Source: Planctomycetota bacterium (GTDB taxonomy: Bacteria; Planctomycetota; Phycisphaerae; UBA1845; UTPLA1). From it: DNA of 64,000 nt. Below are positions 35,334 through 44,124 of this stretch, piece by piece; position 1 is the stretch's first letter, and every line of letters begins with the position of its first letter. The notes beneath the pieces are model-generated. The model was not told where the DNA came from. It worked only from the letters and a program-made list of their open reading frames with translations, and did no database searches. The translations under genes were made by a program, and so were the position numbers. The DNA lies in NCBI GenBank assembly GCA_015654675.1, contig JAATGM010000055.1, forward strand, positions 1 through 64,000, read 5' to 3'.

Positions 35334-35495
35334 TTAGACGGGGACGACGTCGACGATTTCGACGCCGACGTAGTTTGCTTTTTCGCGAGCGAGCTCCCAC
35401 GCCTCATTCAGGTCGCGCGCGTAGACGCGGTATTGCTGGACGGGGCCCACGGTTTTCTCGCCGGCTTTTTTGTAGCGGAACCAGATGATGTACAT
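35334..35495 (-). CDS. 53-aa protein, unknown function
   Basis: The reading frame starts at ATG 35495 and ends at TAA 35336-35334. The product starts MYIIWFRYKKAGEKTVGPVQ, continues YRVYARDLNEAWELAREKAN and ends YVGVEIVDVVPV: a beta-alpha-beta pattern with balanced codon use and no low-complexity sequence. It is followed by the membrane protein gene at 12 nt, so they are probably one message. The RBS upstream is poor. It is short enough to be missed by a length cut-off. Confidence 0.6.
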   Translation of the reverse strand: MYIIWFRYKKAGEKTVGPVQQYRVYARDLNEAWELAREKANYVGVEIVDVVPV

Positions 35496-35755
35496 GCGCA
35501 CGGCTCACTCAAACGGGTCAGATCAGCTTTGGAAACCCGGAATGCCATTTTGGGGGCTGCGTGGGGTGCGTGCAAATGGACTGACGATCGAGCGTTTTGC
35601 AGACTTATCCGGAATCGATATCCCGTGATTTGAACTGGACTTACAGCTTACCCTCAGCAGGCACGCAAGAAACGAGTCGCTGGGGGGTACTTCCTGTGAA
35701 GCCGGTGTGATCCGGCGATGGCAGTCAACAAACTCGCGATACAGGGAGTACTTCG

Positions 35756-36835
35756 ATGAAGGGGAATCAAGGCAAGTTTGATCGGAAGAGTCGCGTCCTC
35801 GGTTGGGTGGCCGTGTTGAGCACGGGCGTGGCGCTGGCCATGAGTGCTTCGGCCGCCTTTGGCCAGTCGGATTCGAGTGGCCGGCATTTCGCGTTGTGTG
35901 TCGGGATCAATCAGTATTCGATCTCCGGGGCGAACAACCTGCAAGGTTGCGTGAACGACGCAGAGGGCGTGGCGAACACGCTGATGCGAGACTCGCGCTG
36001 GTCGCAGCAGGACGTGTATCTGGTGACGGACACTCAGGCGACCAAGGCAGGCGTTCGCGGCGCGCTTTATCAGCTCGGATCAGAGGCGGGGCCGGGCGAC
36101 GTTGTCTTGTATTTCCAGTCGAGCCACGGAAGCCAGCAATCGGGTACTGACACGTCGCTGGTGATGACAGATGAAATGTACTCGGATGCCGAGTTGGGAT
36201 CGGATCTGGCGCAGGCATTCAACGAGCAGACGACGGTGATCCTGGTGATCGACGCGTGCCACTCGGGCGGATTGTTCCGGTCGGGTCCGCAGACGCGGGC
36301 GCAGCGGGCGGCGGCGAATGCGAGCTTCGTGCAGAACGTGTTGACTGCGATGCAAGCGACACGGCAGGCGCGGGGTGGGGCGGCGCGGAGTCGCTCGGTC
36401 GGCAGCCACGTTGGATTCATTACAGCGGCCGACTACAACCAGTTTTCGCAGGAGACCAACGGGATGGGTGTGTTTGCCCGAAACTTCATCGCGGCGTTCG
36501 CGGAGCGGAACGCGGATACGAACAGCGATGGTCTGATGAGTTTCTGGGAACTGGGGACGTGGGCGGGCGAGAAGGCCAGTGCGGAAAACCCTGACCAGAC
36601 GGCCCAGATGTTCAACGACACGCTCCTGAACGAGACGATAGCGTCGGACCTGCAGACGTCCGAGAGCGGCGGATTTGAGTCGGGCTCGGAGGGTGGCGCG
36701 GGTGGCGGGTTTGATCCGGGCATGGCGTCGGCCGGGACGTGCGGTGCGATGGGATTGAACGGGCCGCTGATGGCTGGGCTGAGTCTGGTTGGCGCGGCGT
36801 TCGCCCGAACGCGAGTTCGAATTCGACGCAGCTGA
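35756..36835 (+). CDS. Secreted caspase-like (peptidase C14) protein with C-terminal anchor
   Basis: The 359-aa protein has a signal peptide (about 14-36). A caspase p20-like domain follows, with HFALCVGINQYSISGANNLQ, the catalytic His124 in FQSSHGSQ and Cys168 in VIDACHSGGL. After about 270 a Gly/Ser-rich stretch leads to CGAMGLNGPLMAGLSLVGAA and ARTRVRIRRS, a Cys-hydrophobic-Arg tail that looks like a CTERM-type sorting signal. Its substrate is unknown; many bacterial C14 proteins cleave after Arg or Lys. GGGAG lies 10 nt upstream of the ATG. It is convergent to top6B, with a shared hairpin terminator. Confidence 0.88.
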   Translation: MKGNQGKFDRKSRVLGWVAVLSTGVALAMSASAAFGQSDSSGRHFALCVGINQYSISGANNLQGCVNDAEGVANTLMRDSRWSQQDVYLVTDTQATKAGVRGALYQLGSEAGPGDVVLYFQSSHGSQQSGTDTSLVMTDEMYSDAELGSDLAQAFNEQTTVILVIDACHSGGLFRSGPQTRAQRAAANASFVQNVLTAMQATRQARGGAARSRSVGSHVGFITAADYNQFSQETNGMGVFARNFIAAFAERNADTNSDGLMSFWELGTWAGEKASAENPDQTAQMFNDTLLNETIASDLQTSESGGFESGSEGGAGGGFDPGMASAGTCGAMGLNGPLMAGLSLVGAAFARTRVRIRRS

Positions 36836-36863
36836 GAACAACAGTAAGGGCAGTGGAACGCGA

Positions 36864-36892
36864 CCCGTCGATGCACGCATCGGCGGGTTTCG
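36864..36892. terminator. Terminator hairpin between convergent caspase and top6B genes
   Basis: CCCGTCGATG (36864-36873) pairs with CATCGGCGGG (36878-36887) with one wobble, loop CACG, followed by TTTCGTTATTT on the plus strand. It terminates the plus-strand gene and may act on top6B as well. Confidence 0.65.
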
Positions 36893-36923
36893 TTATTTCA
36901 GCGATTGCAGGCGAGTCGCACGC

Positions 36924-38837
36924 CTAGTCGTCGATGAGTTTGGCTTGCGCCGTTGGGGCGTCCGCGGGTGGGCGCTCCACGACGACGGTGTTTTCTCCGA
37001 ACTCCGACTCCGGAGTGTCACCCTTTTTCTTGCCTTTGATGACTTTGCCGGAGTCGTCGAGTTGTTCGTCGGCCCGGGCGGTGACGCGCTTTGCGATGGC
37101 GAGCAGATCCTTTTCGAGCTTGGATTGATTGACGCGCTTGATGGAATTGCACGCCATGACGACTTCGCCGATGTAGCGTTCGAAGATGGAGCGGCGTTCG
37201 CCCTCGTAGCGCTGCTTCTTGCGGCGGTTGATGAAGGCCTGGAGCTTGCGACCGCAATCCTGCATGGCGAGTTTGATTTCCTTGCGGATCTCGTCGTAGT
37301 CGGCGATGGCTTCCTTGCTTTCACTCGTGAAGGGAACCCAGACGCTGGCCATGTGGACCATGACGACCATCGGGGCCGCGGGGATTCCGCCTCCGGGCTG
37401 TGCGATGCCATAGCGGCGCCAGTCGGTATCGAGAACGCTTTTGTAGATGCAACAGGCGGACTGCTGGTATTGGAGCGGGACGCGGTTCGCGAAGCGAATG
37501 ATCTTGGCCTGGACGGATTCCTGCTTTTCGTTCGGCGGCGCCGGTGGCGCGTTTTCGTCGGCGGGGGCGGGGCCGAGGTCGCCGCCGAAGGCGAGGCCGA
37601 CTTCGATCTCAAAGGGGTTTCCACGATAGACGGCCGGTGGGCGCGTGGAGGCGGTGTAGAACTCGGCCTTCACACCTTTGAGCAGGCCTGACAGGATTTG
37701 CTGCGCGCCGATGGGGACGAGGCAGTTGGTCGGTGGGGCCATGAGCTTGGTTTGCTGGATTGCCTTGTAGAGCGTTTCGGCTTCGTGCTTCGCGATGCGG
37801 CGCGGGTTGGCGCGGGTATTGAGCTTGGCGAGCTTGCAGATTTCTTCGGCGGCTTGCGGGCCGACGCGGCAGAACTCGCTATGGAGGAAGCCGGTGAGCC
37901 AATGCGATTTGGTTTCCTGCAGCAGGCGGATGAGGACGCCGAGTTCGATGCCGTGGGGATGGGGTTTGATTTCGTGGGGTTGTTCGGGGAGCTCGTTCAC
38001 GGTGCGCGGGAATTCGGCGCGGTCGCCGGCGGGGCCGACGAACTCGAAGCGAGCGTGCGGATTGGCAATAGCGGTGAGCTCAACGTACTCGTCCACCGAC
38101 TGGCGGCCCTTGGCGTAGCTGGCGACGAGTTCAATTTCGACCTGGGTGCCGTGCGGCCATTCGACGTCGACGGTGTCGTCTTTGACGATGGTGGGTTCGT
38201 TTTTCTTGGTGTCGATCTGGATTTCGAAGGCATGGGCCGGCTTTTTTGCGCCGGTTCGCGAGATGACTTTGAGCGACTTGCCGGTGGTGAGCAGGCCGTA
38301 CATGCCGGCGGCGGAGATGCCGATGCCCTGCTGGCCGCGGCTCATGCGGAGGCGGTGGAACTTGGAGCCGTAAAGGAGCTTTCCGAAGATGTTGGGGATC
38401 TGTTGTTTGACGATGCCTGGGCCGTTGTCGCGGACGATGACGCGGAAGCGTTCTTCCTCGACCTGTTCGACCTGAACGAAGATGTCCGGGAGGATGCCGG
38501 CTTCTTCGCAGGCGTCGAGCGAGTTGTCGACGGCCTCCTTGACGGTCGTGAGCAAGGCCTTGCGCTTGTTGTCGAAACCGAGGAGGTGGCGGTTCTTGGC
38601 GAAGAACTCACTGACGGAGATTTCGCGTTGACCCTTCGAGAGCGACTCGGCGGTGGCGAATGTTTTCGTGGCCGATTTACGTGGTTTTTCGGGGGTTTTT
38701 TCGAGTTTTGGAGCGGGTGTCGGTTGTTTGGTGGACACCGGGGTGGGAGCGGGGGCGCGCTTCCCAGGGAAGTCCAACATCATTTGTGATTTGATGTTGC
38801 GGTTTTTTGATAAGGGTTTTTCCTTGGTCGCAGCCAT
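36924..38837 (-). CDS. top6B: DNA topoisomerase VI subunit B
   Basis: The 637-aa protein has the GHKL ATPase of Top6[21 protein letters not shown] near residue 96, [20 protein letters not shown] near 136 and [19 protein letters not shown] near 164. A transducer domain follows, with [14 protein letters not shown] and [18 protein letters not shown] roughly 70-residue Lys/Pro-rich N-terminal extension and a 70-residue acidic C-terminal tail are additions to the usual ~530 aa. Topo VI is a heterotetramer that needs subunit A for cleavage. No subunit A is encoded within 25 kb either side visible here, so the partner must lie elsewhere. Confidence 0.93.
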   Translation of the reverse strand: MAATKEKPLSKNRNIKSQMMLDFPGKRAPAPTPVSTKQPTPAPKLEKTPEKPRKSATKTFATAESLSKGQREISVSEFFAKNRHLLGFDNKRKALLTTVKEAVDNSLDACEEAGILPDIFVQVEQVEEERFRVIVRDNGPGIVKQQIPNIFGKLLYGSKFHRLRMSRGQQGIGISAAGMYGLLTTGKSLKVISRTGAKKPAHAFEIQIDTKKNEPTIVKDDTVDVEWPHGTQVEIELVASYAKGRQSVDEYVELTAIANPHARFEFVGPAGDRAEFPRTVNELPEQPHEIKPHPHGIELGVLIRLLQETKSHWLTGFLHSEFCRVGPQAAEEICKLAKLNTRANPRRIAKHEAETLYKAIQQTKLMAPPTNCLVPIGAQQILSGLLKGVKAEFYTASTRPPAVYRGNPFEIEVGLAFGGDLGPAPADENAPPAPPNEKQESVQAKIIRFANRVPLQYQQSACCIYKSVLDTDWRRYGIAQPGGGIPAAPMVVMVHMASVWVPFTSESKEAIADYDEIRKEIKLAMQDCGRKLQAFINRRKKQRYEGERRSIFERYIGEVVMACNSIKRVNQSKLEKDLLAIAKRVTARADEQLDDSGKVIKGKKKGDTPESEFGENTVVVERPPADAPTAQAKLIDD

Positions 38838-39005
38838 CCTGGCGTCTCCAAATCGATCCGTCCTGGCCGAATCGCGAGCTTTATTGAGGGCCGCCCGCGG
38901 CGGTGAAAAACCGTCAATTGGCGGGGGAATTTACTCCGTTTCTGAACAATTGCAACGTCCGGAAAATGTCCAACTTCCGAGAACGAAATTCCCGGAAAGA
39001 AAGTC

Positions 39006-39033
39006 TTGACTCAGAATTAAGAATCGCTAGAGT
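39006..39033 (+). promoter_or_regulatory. Sigma-70-type promoter of the small RNA candidate
   Basis: TTGACT at 39006-39011 and TAGAGT at 39028-39033 are separated by 16 nt. The predicted start (about 39040) coincides with the first hairpin of the downstream structured RNA. Confidence 0.55.
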
Positions 39034-39039
39034 TAGCTG

Positions 39040-39186
39040 TCGGACGTGAGGGGGTATCTAAGTGATAACCCTTACGTTCATTTAAATAGTCCATCACCCC
39101 CGGGTTTGGCTCCCCCCCCCAGGCCAAACCCACGATGGAACGGGAGCGATTGTTGAGTGTGCCAATCGCTCCCACTTTTATTTTTA
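39040..39186 (+). ncRNA. Candidate structured small RNA (or leader) with C9 loop and terminator
   Basis: Three hairpins in series. Hairpin 1: 39045-39052 with 39069-39076, 8 bp with one wobble. Hairpin 2: 39091-39095 with 39134-39138, extended by 39102-39110 with 39123-39131, 9 bp, carrying a 12-nt loop with nine C. Hairpin 3: GGGAGCGATTG with CAATCGCTCCC (39142-39152/39163-39173), then ACTTTTATTTTT, an intrinsic terminator. A TTGACT/TAGAGT promoter precedes it. The nine-C loop could bind G-rich ribosome binding sites. It ends 106 nt before the first possible TPR start, so an attenuator of that gene is the alternative. Confidence 0.65.
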
Positions 39187-39291
39187 CACCTGAACATTTC
39201 ATGGCATTCCAGAGTCGGCGTGAGTCGGACCCCGCGTCCGAGTTTGCCGGTTCACGTCTGTTAACTGAATCGGCTTCCTGATCGGGTCGAT

Positions 39292-40629
39292 GTGCGGAAG
39301 AGATCGGACGACCTGCATCGCCGCGCGATCGCCCACTTTCTGGAGAGCCGTATGGGGACGACGAATGGCGCGAACCGCTCGCCACATCACTTTGCCGCGG
39401 ATTATCAGCTCGGCGTGGCCGCTTACGACTGCGGACGCTACTCAGAAGCGATTTCGCTGCTGAGCCGCATGGCGGATCGGGGTGACGCGGCGGGGACTTT
39501 GTCGCGTTTTTACCTGGGGCAGGCGCATCTTCAGATCGGATTAGGTGAGCTGCGGTCACGTCGATTCAAACCGGCGATTCAGCATTTACAGGCGGCGGCC
39601 GCAGCCGATAGAACGCGCGGCGACTTGGGACGGCATCTGGCGGCGGCTTACGCAGGAGATGGCCGGTATGACCTCGCATCGCGCGAGTTTGAGGGGATGA
39701 TCGCACGCGGGGCGGGCGATTCTGACACTCCGATTCGAATGGCGCATTCGCAGTGGCGGCAGGGGCGGCCGGAAGCGGCGATCGAGACGATGCTGGGGGC
39801 TATCCGCCGGGAGCGAGGGCGGGCGGAGCTTCATTTTCAGCTTGGGCTGTTTCAGGCAGCGGCGGATGACTACGCGGCCGCCATCAGTGCTTTTTCGGAG
39901 GCGACGCGGCTTGCGCCCGGGGATGCTGACGCGCATCAGCATCTTGGACTGACTTACGCGGCGACCGGGGAGTTGGGAAACGCGCTCACGCACTTGCGGG
40001 TGGCGCGGCGCCTGGCACCGCGAGATAGCTATCTGGCTTTGCAGTTTGCGTTGGCGACTCAGGCGGCCGCGGGTGAGGGAATTGCACTCGAGCCGGAGGA
40101 TGATCTGCCGGCCGGTGGGAAGTTTGACCAGCGTGCGATTGAACGGCTGGGGCAGACGGTGCTTGGCGATCCGGATTTCGTCGAGGCATTTCTGGCGCTG
40201 CCGCAGACGGGGATCGATCGCGATGTCTTCGCGACGCTCGCGGCGACGCTGGAATGGGCGCTGGAGCGGCACTCGGAGTACGCGGACCTGCACTTCCATT
40301 GCTCGCGGGTCTATGAGCGACTCGGGCGACGCGACGAGGCGATCGCGGCGGCCGCGCGGGCGCTGCAGGCGAATCCGCAATACGTGCAGGCGATGATCCA
40401 TCTCGGGCGGTTGTATGCCGAGACGGATCAGACTCAGGATGGAATCGATCGGCTGCAAGAGGCCATCGAACGCGGCGGTGACTACCCGGACGTGCACTAC
40501 CTGCTTGGGCAACTCTATCGGCGACGGGGCGATCGGCCGCGGGCGCGGCGGTCGTTCGAGCGGGCGCTGGAGTTGAACGAGGGGTATTCGGCGGCGCGGT
40601 CGGCGCTGGCTGAGCTGTCGGCGGCTTGA
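39292..40629 (+). CDS. Tetratricopeptide repeat protein
   Basis: The frame opens at a GTG at 39292 (445 aa); ATG 39352 is an alternative (425 aa). It contains about eight TPR units, for example YQLGVAAYDCGRYSEAISLL, LHFQLGLFQAAADDYAAAIS, HQHLGLTYAATGELGNALTH and VHYLLGQLYRRRGDRPRARR. A degenerate, Asp-rich insert (about 245-310, ALEPEDDLPAGGKFDQRAIE) splits the repeats in two groups. There is no signal peptide, so it should be cytosolic and bind partner proteins. It lies 12 nt upstream of a second TPR gene. Confidence 0.82.
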   Translation: MRKRSDDLHRRAIAHFLESRMGTTNGANRSPHHFAADYQLGVAAYDCGRYSEAISLLSRMADRGDAAGTLSRFYLGQAHLQIGLGELRSRRFKPAIQHLQAAAAADRTRGDLGRHLAAAYAGDGRYDLASREFEGMIARGAGDSDTPIRMAHSQWRQGRPEAAIETMLGAIRRERGRAELHFQLGLFQAAADDYAAAISAFSEATRLAPGDADAHQHLGLTYAATGELGNALTHLRVARRLAPRDSYLALQFALATQAAAGEGIALEPEDDLPAGGKFDQRAIERLGQTVLGDPDFVEAFLALPQTGIDRDVFATLAATLEWALERHSEYADLHFHCSRVYERLGRRDEAIAAAARALQANPQYVQAMIHLGRLYAETDQTQDGIDRLQEAIERGGDYPDVHYLLGQLYRRRGDRPRARRSFERALELNEGYSAARSALAELSAA

Positions 40630-40641
40630 AAGGGGGCGGGG

Positions 40642-42330
40642 GTGTCTTACTTACTTGAATTGCTGGGGCGAGGTCTGCTCACGAATCTGAGCGGTGCGTT
40701 TCCGAACGTGCTGCCGGCAGCGGATGGGACTCCGATCGAGGAGCTGGCGCAGCGCATTCGCGAGAACCCGGATGACGAGGCGGGGCGGCTGCGGCTGGCG
40801 ACGGCGCAGTTGCGGGCGCAGCGGAGCGTGGCAGCACGGCAAACTTTTGCGACGCTGTTGGCCACGTCGCGGGCGACGGTTGCGGCGCTGGCCGGTATGG
40901 CGTGCGCGCATGACGAATTAGGCGAGTTGGATGCGGCGCTGGATCGACTGCGGTCGGCGCAGAAGATCGATCCGGCGAATCCGGCGGTGTTGTTCTGCCT
41001 GGGGCTTTGTCACGAGAAACGCGGAGAGGCCGAAGCGGCGCTGGGGTATTACCGCGATGCGATCGCACTCTGTCCCACTTTGCGAAACGCGCATGAGCGG
41101 TTGGCGGCGATTGCGGTGCGCGAGGGGCGGGTGGAAGAGGCGATTTCGCATTACCACCGGCTGTGCGAACTGGACCCACAGATTCCGGATGGGCATTTGA
41201 CGCTGGCCGGACTGCTCTCGCACGCGGGGGAGCATGCGGAGGCGATTGAGCGATATCAGACGGCCATCGGCCTGGACCCGGGGAACTGGGAGGCGCGTGA
41301 CGACCTGGTGGCGTCGTATGAGAAGGCCGGACTGCTGCGCGAGGCGATTGAATGTCTGCACCAGATGGCGGCGGCGGAGCCGGACGATGCGGATACGCAG
41401 ACGCGGCTGGGCGAGTTGTATGGCCGCGTCGGCAATGACGAGGCGGCGGTGCGGCATCTGCAACGGGCGGTGGAGATCAGCCCGGAGTATCTCGAGGCGA
41501 ACGTCAAGCTCGGGATGCAGCACCTGCGGGCGGGGCGGCATGAAGAGGCGGCGCGGTGGTTTAACTTCGCGACGGAGATCAATGACCGGCTGACGTCGGC
41601 TTATGTCGGGCTGGGAGTGGCGCAGCATCTGGCGGGGCGGGAAGAAGACGCGATTGCTTCGCTGGACATGGCATCGAGCGTGGAGCCGAACAGCACGCTT
41701 CTGTTCAGCGAGGTGGCGCGGATGCACTTGAAGGCGGCCGCGGCGGCGGCCGGCGAGCGGTATCTTTCGAGCGACGGGCCGGCGAGTTCGACGACGGCCG
41801 ATGGCTCGGAAGGGCTGATCGAGACGCAGATCGGGCGGCTGCGGAAGGCGATTGAGGCGCGGCCGACGCATGCTGATCTGCACTATCGGCTGGGCCTGCT
41901 GCTGCGGAACAAGGGCGAACTGGATGAGGCGATCGCGTGCTTCCAGGAGGCGGTTGAGATCAACCCGTGCTACGTGAAGGCGCTGGTGAAGCTGGGGCTG
42001 GGGCTGAAGGACCGGGACGAGCTGGACGAGGCGATCGGCGTTTTGCAGCGGGTGACGGCGTTGCAGCCGGAGTATGTGGATGTCCACTATCAGCTCGGTC
42101 TGATGTTCGTGCAGCGAAGTCAGTTTGAGATGGCGATCGAGCGATTCGAGTTCGCGGCGGGACGGGAACCGTCCAACGTCGATTTTCAGGCGAACCTGGC
42201 ACTGTCGTTGCAGAACGCAGGGCTGGTGGACCGGGCGAGCGCGACTTGGCGGCTGATTTGCGAGCTGGATCCGCAATCGGGGGCGGCTTCGGAGGCGCGG
42301 GCCATGGTGGCGAAGAACCGGGGGAAGTGA
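40642..42330 (+). CDS. Tetratricopeptide repeat protein, partner of the preceding gene
   Basis: The 562-aa protein starts at GTG 40642, preceded by AAAGGGGGCGGGG. Ten or more TPRs are seen, among them LFCLGLCHEKRGEAEAALGY, ISHYHRLCELDPQIPDGHLT, IECLHQMAAAEPDDADTQTR and LHYRLGLLLRNKGELDEAIA. A Ser/Gly/Asp linker (about 372-390, SSDGPASSTTADGSEG) separates two repeat blocks. N-terminal residues 1-30 (YLLELLGRGLLTNLSGAFPN) are amphipathic and may contact a membrane or partner. The genes are 12 nt apart, so a common message and complex are likely. Confidence 0.82.
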   Translation: MSYLLELLGRGLLTNLSGAFPNVLPAADGTPIEELAQRIRENPDDEAGRLRLATAQLRAQRSVAARQTFATLLATSRATVAALAGMACAHDELGELDAALDRLRSAQKIDPANPAVLFCLGLCHEKRGEAEAALGYYRDAIALCPTLRNAHERLAAIAVREGRVEEAISHYHRLCELDPQIPDGHLTLAGLLSHAGEHAEAIERYQTAIGLDPGNWEARDDLVASYEKAGLLREAIECLHQMAAAEPDDADTQTRLGELYGRVGNDEAAVRHLQRAVEISPEYLEANVKLGMQHLRAGRHEEAARWFNFATEINDRLTSAYVGLGVAQHLAGREEDAIASLDMASSVEPNSTLLFSEVARMHLKAAAAAAGERYLSSDGPASSTTADGSEGLIETQIGRLRKAIEARPTHADLHYRLGLLLRNKGELDEAIACFQEAVEINPCYVKALVKLGLGLKDRDELDEAIGVLQRVTALQPEYVDVHYQLGLMFVQRSQFEMAIERFEFAAGREPSNVDFQANLALSLQNAGLVDRASATWRLICELDPQSGAASEARAMVAKNRGK

Positions 42331-42429
42331 CGGCGAATTGCGCAATTCTACCCGGCGACTTGAGCAGGGCCTCGGTTCGGGGACCATTGCGAAGAGCACT
42401 CGGGGGAGGCACGCGCCACGCGAACGGCG

Positions 42430-42797
42430 GTTGCGAGTGCGTGAGATTTTTGAGACGACCCTCATTTCCGGTCGAATCCGTCGAGACATCGGTGAGATTA
42501 TTGAGATTTGGGGCGGCCCGCATTGTTCGGGATTGGTTTAATTGCACCGCTCCGTCCTGCCGGTCGTTCGTGGGCTGTCACCTTCGCTCGGTGATAAAAG
42601 TGATAATGGGTGATAATCCGTTCCGATCGCGCACGGACTGAGAGTATTTGGTTGTCAAAGAGCGACGTATTCGCGCGGGGAGGCGGCGCTTCCCGTCGAG
42701 ACGGGATTTTGCGCAGATTGACCCCGGATTGCTCCTCTTTCGTTTAGCGGGAGCATGTTCGGTTAGTGTTTAGTACGGCCGATTGGGAAGTCAAGGG
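42430..42797 (+). repeat. Diverged intergenic repeat with GTGATAA words, copy 2
   Basis: Paralogous to 14925-15297 by ordered blocks: GTGAGATT/TTTGAGACG, TGAGATTTGGGGCGG, three GTGATAA words at 42591-42616 spaced 10 nt, TATTTGGTTGTCAAAG, ACCCCGGATT and GAAGTCAAGGG. It begins just after the second TPR gene. No coding potential is evident. Confidence 0.6.
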
Positions 42798-42963
42798 TAT
42801 TGGCGAATTTATCCGGGGCTCGACGTGACAGGGGTGGTTGGACGCCTCGTTTCCAGGGCGCGTGGCGATCGCAGTTGCTGTGCGGCGTGGGGCGGCGCTG
42901 GTGGTTTATGGCTTTATTGAGTGGCCGGTCCGCAGAGATCGAGAATACGGGGTTTTCGATTGT
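42798..42963. other. Intergenic region before the AT-rich palindrome
   Basis: About 165 nt between the repeat and the palindrome with no gene or recognisable site. Together with neighbours it is part of a non-coding stretch of nearly 1 kb, unusually long for this window. Confidence 0.4.
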
Positions 42964-43022
42964 CTGAATTTCAGAATTACTGAATTTCAGTAATTCTGAA
43001 AATCGGTAATTCTGAAATTCAG
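42964..43022. repeat. AT-rich palindromic element, copy 1
   Basis: Perfect 17-bp inverted repeat: CTGAATTTCAGAATTAC (42964-42980) with GTAATTCTGAAATTCAG (43006-43022). The 25-nt centre repeats the same words again. It is AT-rich in a GC-rich sequence. A related element lies at 44125-44183, so the two bracket the 43317-43958 gene. Confidence 0.75.
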
Positions 43023-43143
43023 AGGATTGGATCGCGGCGAGGCCCGGGGGGATGCGACGGGCTCGGGCGGTGCGTTGGGTGGACTTGGTGCGGGGCGAGT
43101 GCTGGGAGCGGGTTGCTGGGAGCGAGGGTTAGGGACCGGGTGC

Positions 43144-43191
43144 AAAAAAAGTGGGAGGCAAAGGTCCCTTTCGGGATTTCGCCTCCACTTT
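43144..43191 (-). terminator. Intrinsic terminator with GAAA-capped inner stem
   Basis: On the minus strand AAAGTGGAGGC pairs with GCCTCCCACTTT (one bulge). Inside is a TCCC-GAAA-GGGA hairpin. Seven T follow on the 3' side. It lies about 125 nt past the stop at 43317, so it should end that gene's transcript. Confidence 0.72.
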
Positions 43192-43316
43192 GAATCCTCT
43201 TTGCCGAAGCATTGTGGATTCAGTGGAAGATAGGGCGGCGGGAATAGGGTGTGGGAGAAAATCTGAAAAATGGGTTGGAGGCTGGGAAGCCGGGGGCGTC
43301 TTTCCGCATGCCGGTC

Positions 43317-43958
43317 CTACGGCGACGGTTTTGAGACGTCGAACGCCCGGGCGAGCGCTTTCGTCCGTCCTTCTTTAGTCCACCAGTTCTTCACGTCGTC
43401 GACGCTCGTCTTTTGAATGACCATGCGTTGACCCAGCATCGTGGTCGTTTTTCCTGTGTCCCTGGTTGCTCCAATATCGACTTTGCACGTCTTTTTCAGA
43501 AATGAGGCGAGCGCCGACGCCATGTTGTCGGCTGTGTATTTATTTTCTTCGCGCATCAGAGCCTCGCCCAACTCCAGTACGATCGCTGACTCGCGAACCG
43601 GACCTGGGAATGGTCTCTTTTCAGAAAGGATAATCGCAGCTTTGGACCGCGCATTCGCATCTTCATCGAACTGAACGACGGTCAATAGAAGTGGGACGTA
43701 CCGGCAATCTGAGGCGGCGGCGGCGCCAATAGTCGAGAGCATGTTGTGGCGCTGCTCGGGCTTCCGAAGTCCGAGGTACGTTTGCGTTACGGTCTCTTCA
43801 CTCTGATCCCTGATCTTCGACCCAAGCTCATTTACGCGAGCCATTCGAGCCGTGCCCTTGAGCGGTTCGAGGTCGTTCATCGCCTTTACAAAGTCCGATG
43901 CCTGAACCCGGCCGTCGAGCCAGCCACCCATCATTGCGCAGAGCAGGATTGCGATCAT
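43317..43958 (-). CDS. Exported protein of unknown function
   Basis: From the ATG at 43958 the product is 213 aa; AAGGAG lies before it. The start MIAILLCAMMGGWLDGRVQA is a signal peptide. The mature part is mostly helical and resembles HEAT-like repeats in style (LSTIGAAAASDCRYVPLLLT, ARSKAAIILSEKRPFPGPVR), ending in VDDVKNWWTKEGRTKALARA. I do not recognise the family. It has a clear TACAAT promoter with a leader of about 30 nt, a terminator, and lies between two AT-rich palindromes, unlike its neighbours. Confidence 0.72.
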   Translation of the reverse strand: MIAILLCAMMGGWLDGRVQASDFVKAMNDLEPLKGTARMARVNELGSKIRDQSEETVTQTYLGLRKPEQRHNMLSTIGAAAASDCRYVPLLLTVVQFDEDANARSKAAIILSEKRPFPGPVRESAIVLELGEALMREENKYTADNMASALASFLKKTCKVDIGATRDTGKTTTMLGQRMVIQKTSVDDVKNWWTKEGRTKALARAFDVSKPSP

Positions 43959-43989
43959 TGTTCGACTCCTTGGCGGTTTGTCATCGCGG

Positions 43990-43995
43990 ATTGTA
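43990..43995 (-). promoter_or_regulatory. -10 box TACAAT of the 43317-43958 gene
   Basis: CGCGTTACAATCC on the minus strand, 31 nt upstream of the ATG at 43958. Here an RBS (AAGGAG) follows, so this copy of the promoter word drives a leadered message. Confidence 0.55.
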
Positions 43996-44124
43996 ACGCG
44001 GGGGGCCGCCAGGGCGACCCCCAGACTGGCACCGCCGGTTTGGATCTCGTCGTTGGGGTTCTGCATTCGAGAATTGTTAGTTGCTTCCGCTGAACGGCGG
44101 GTGTGGCGGATTTCAGAACATCTG

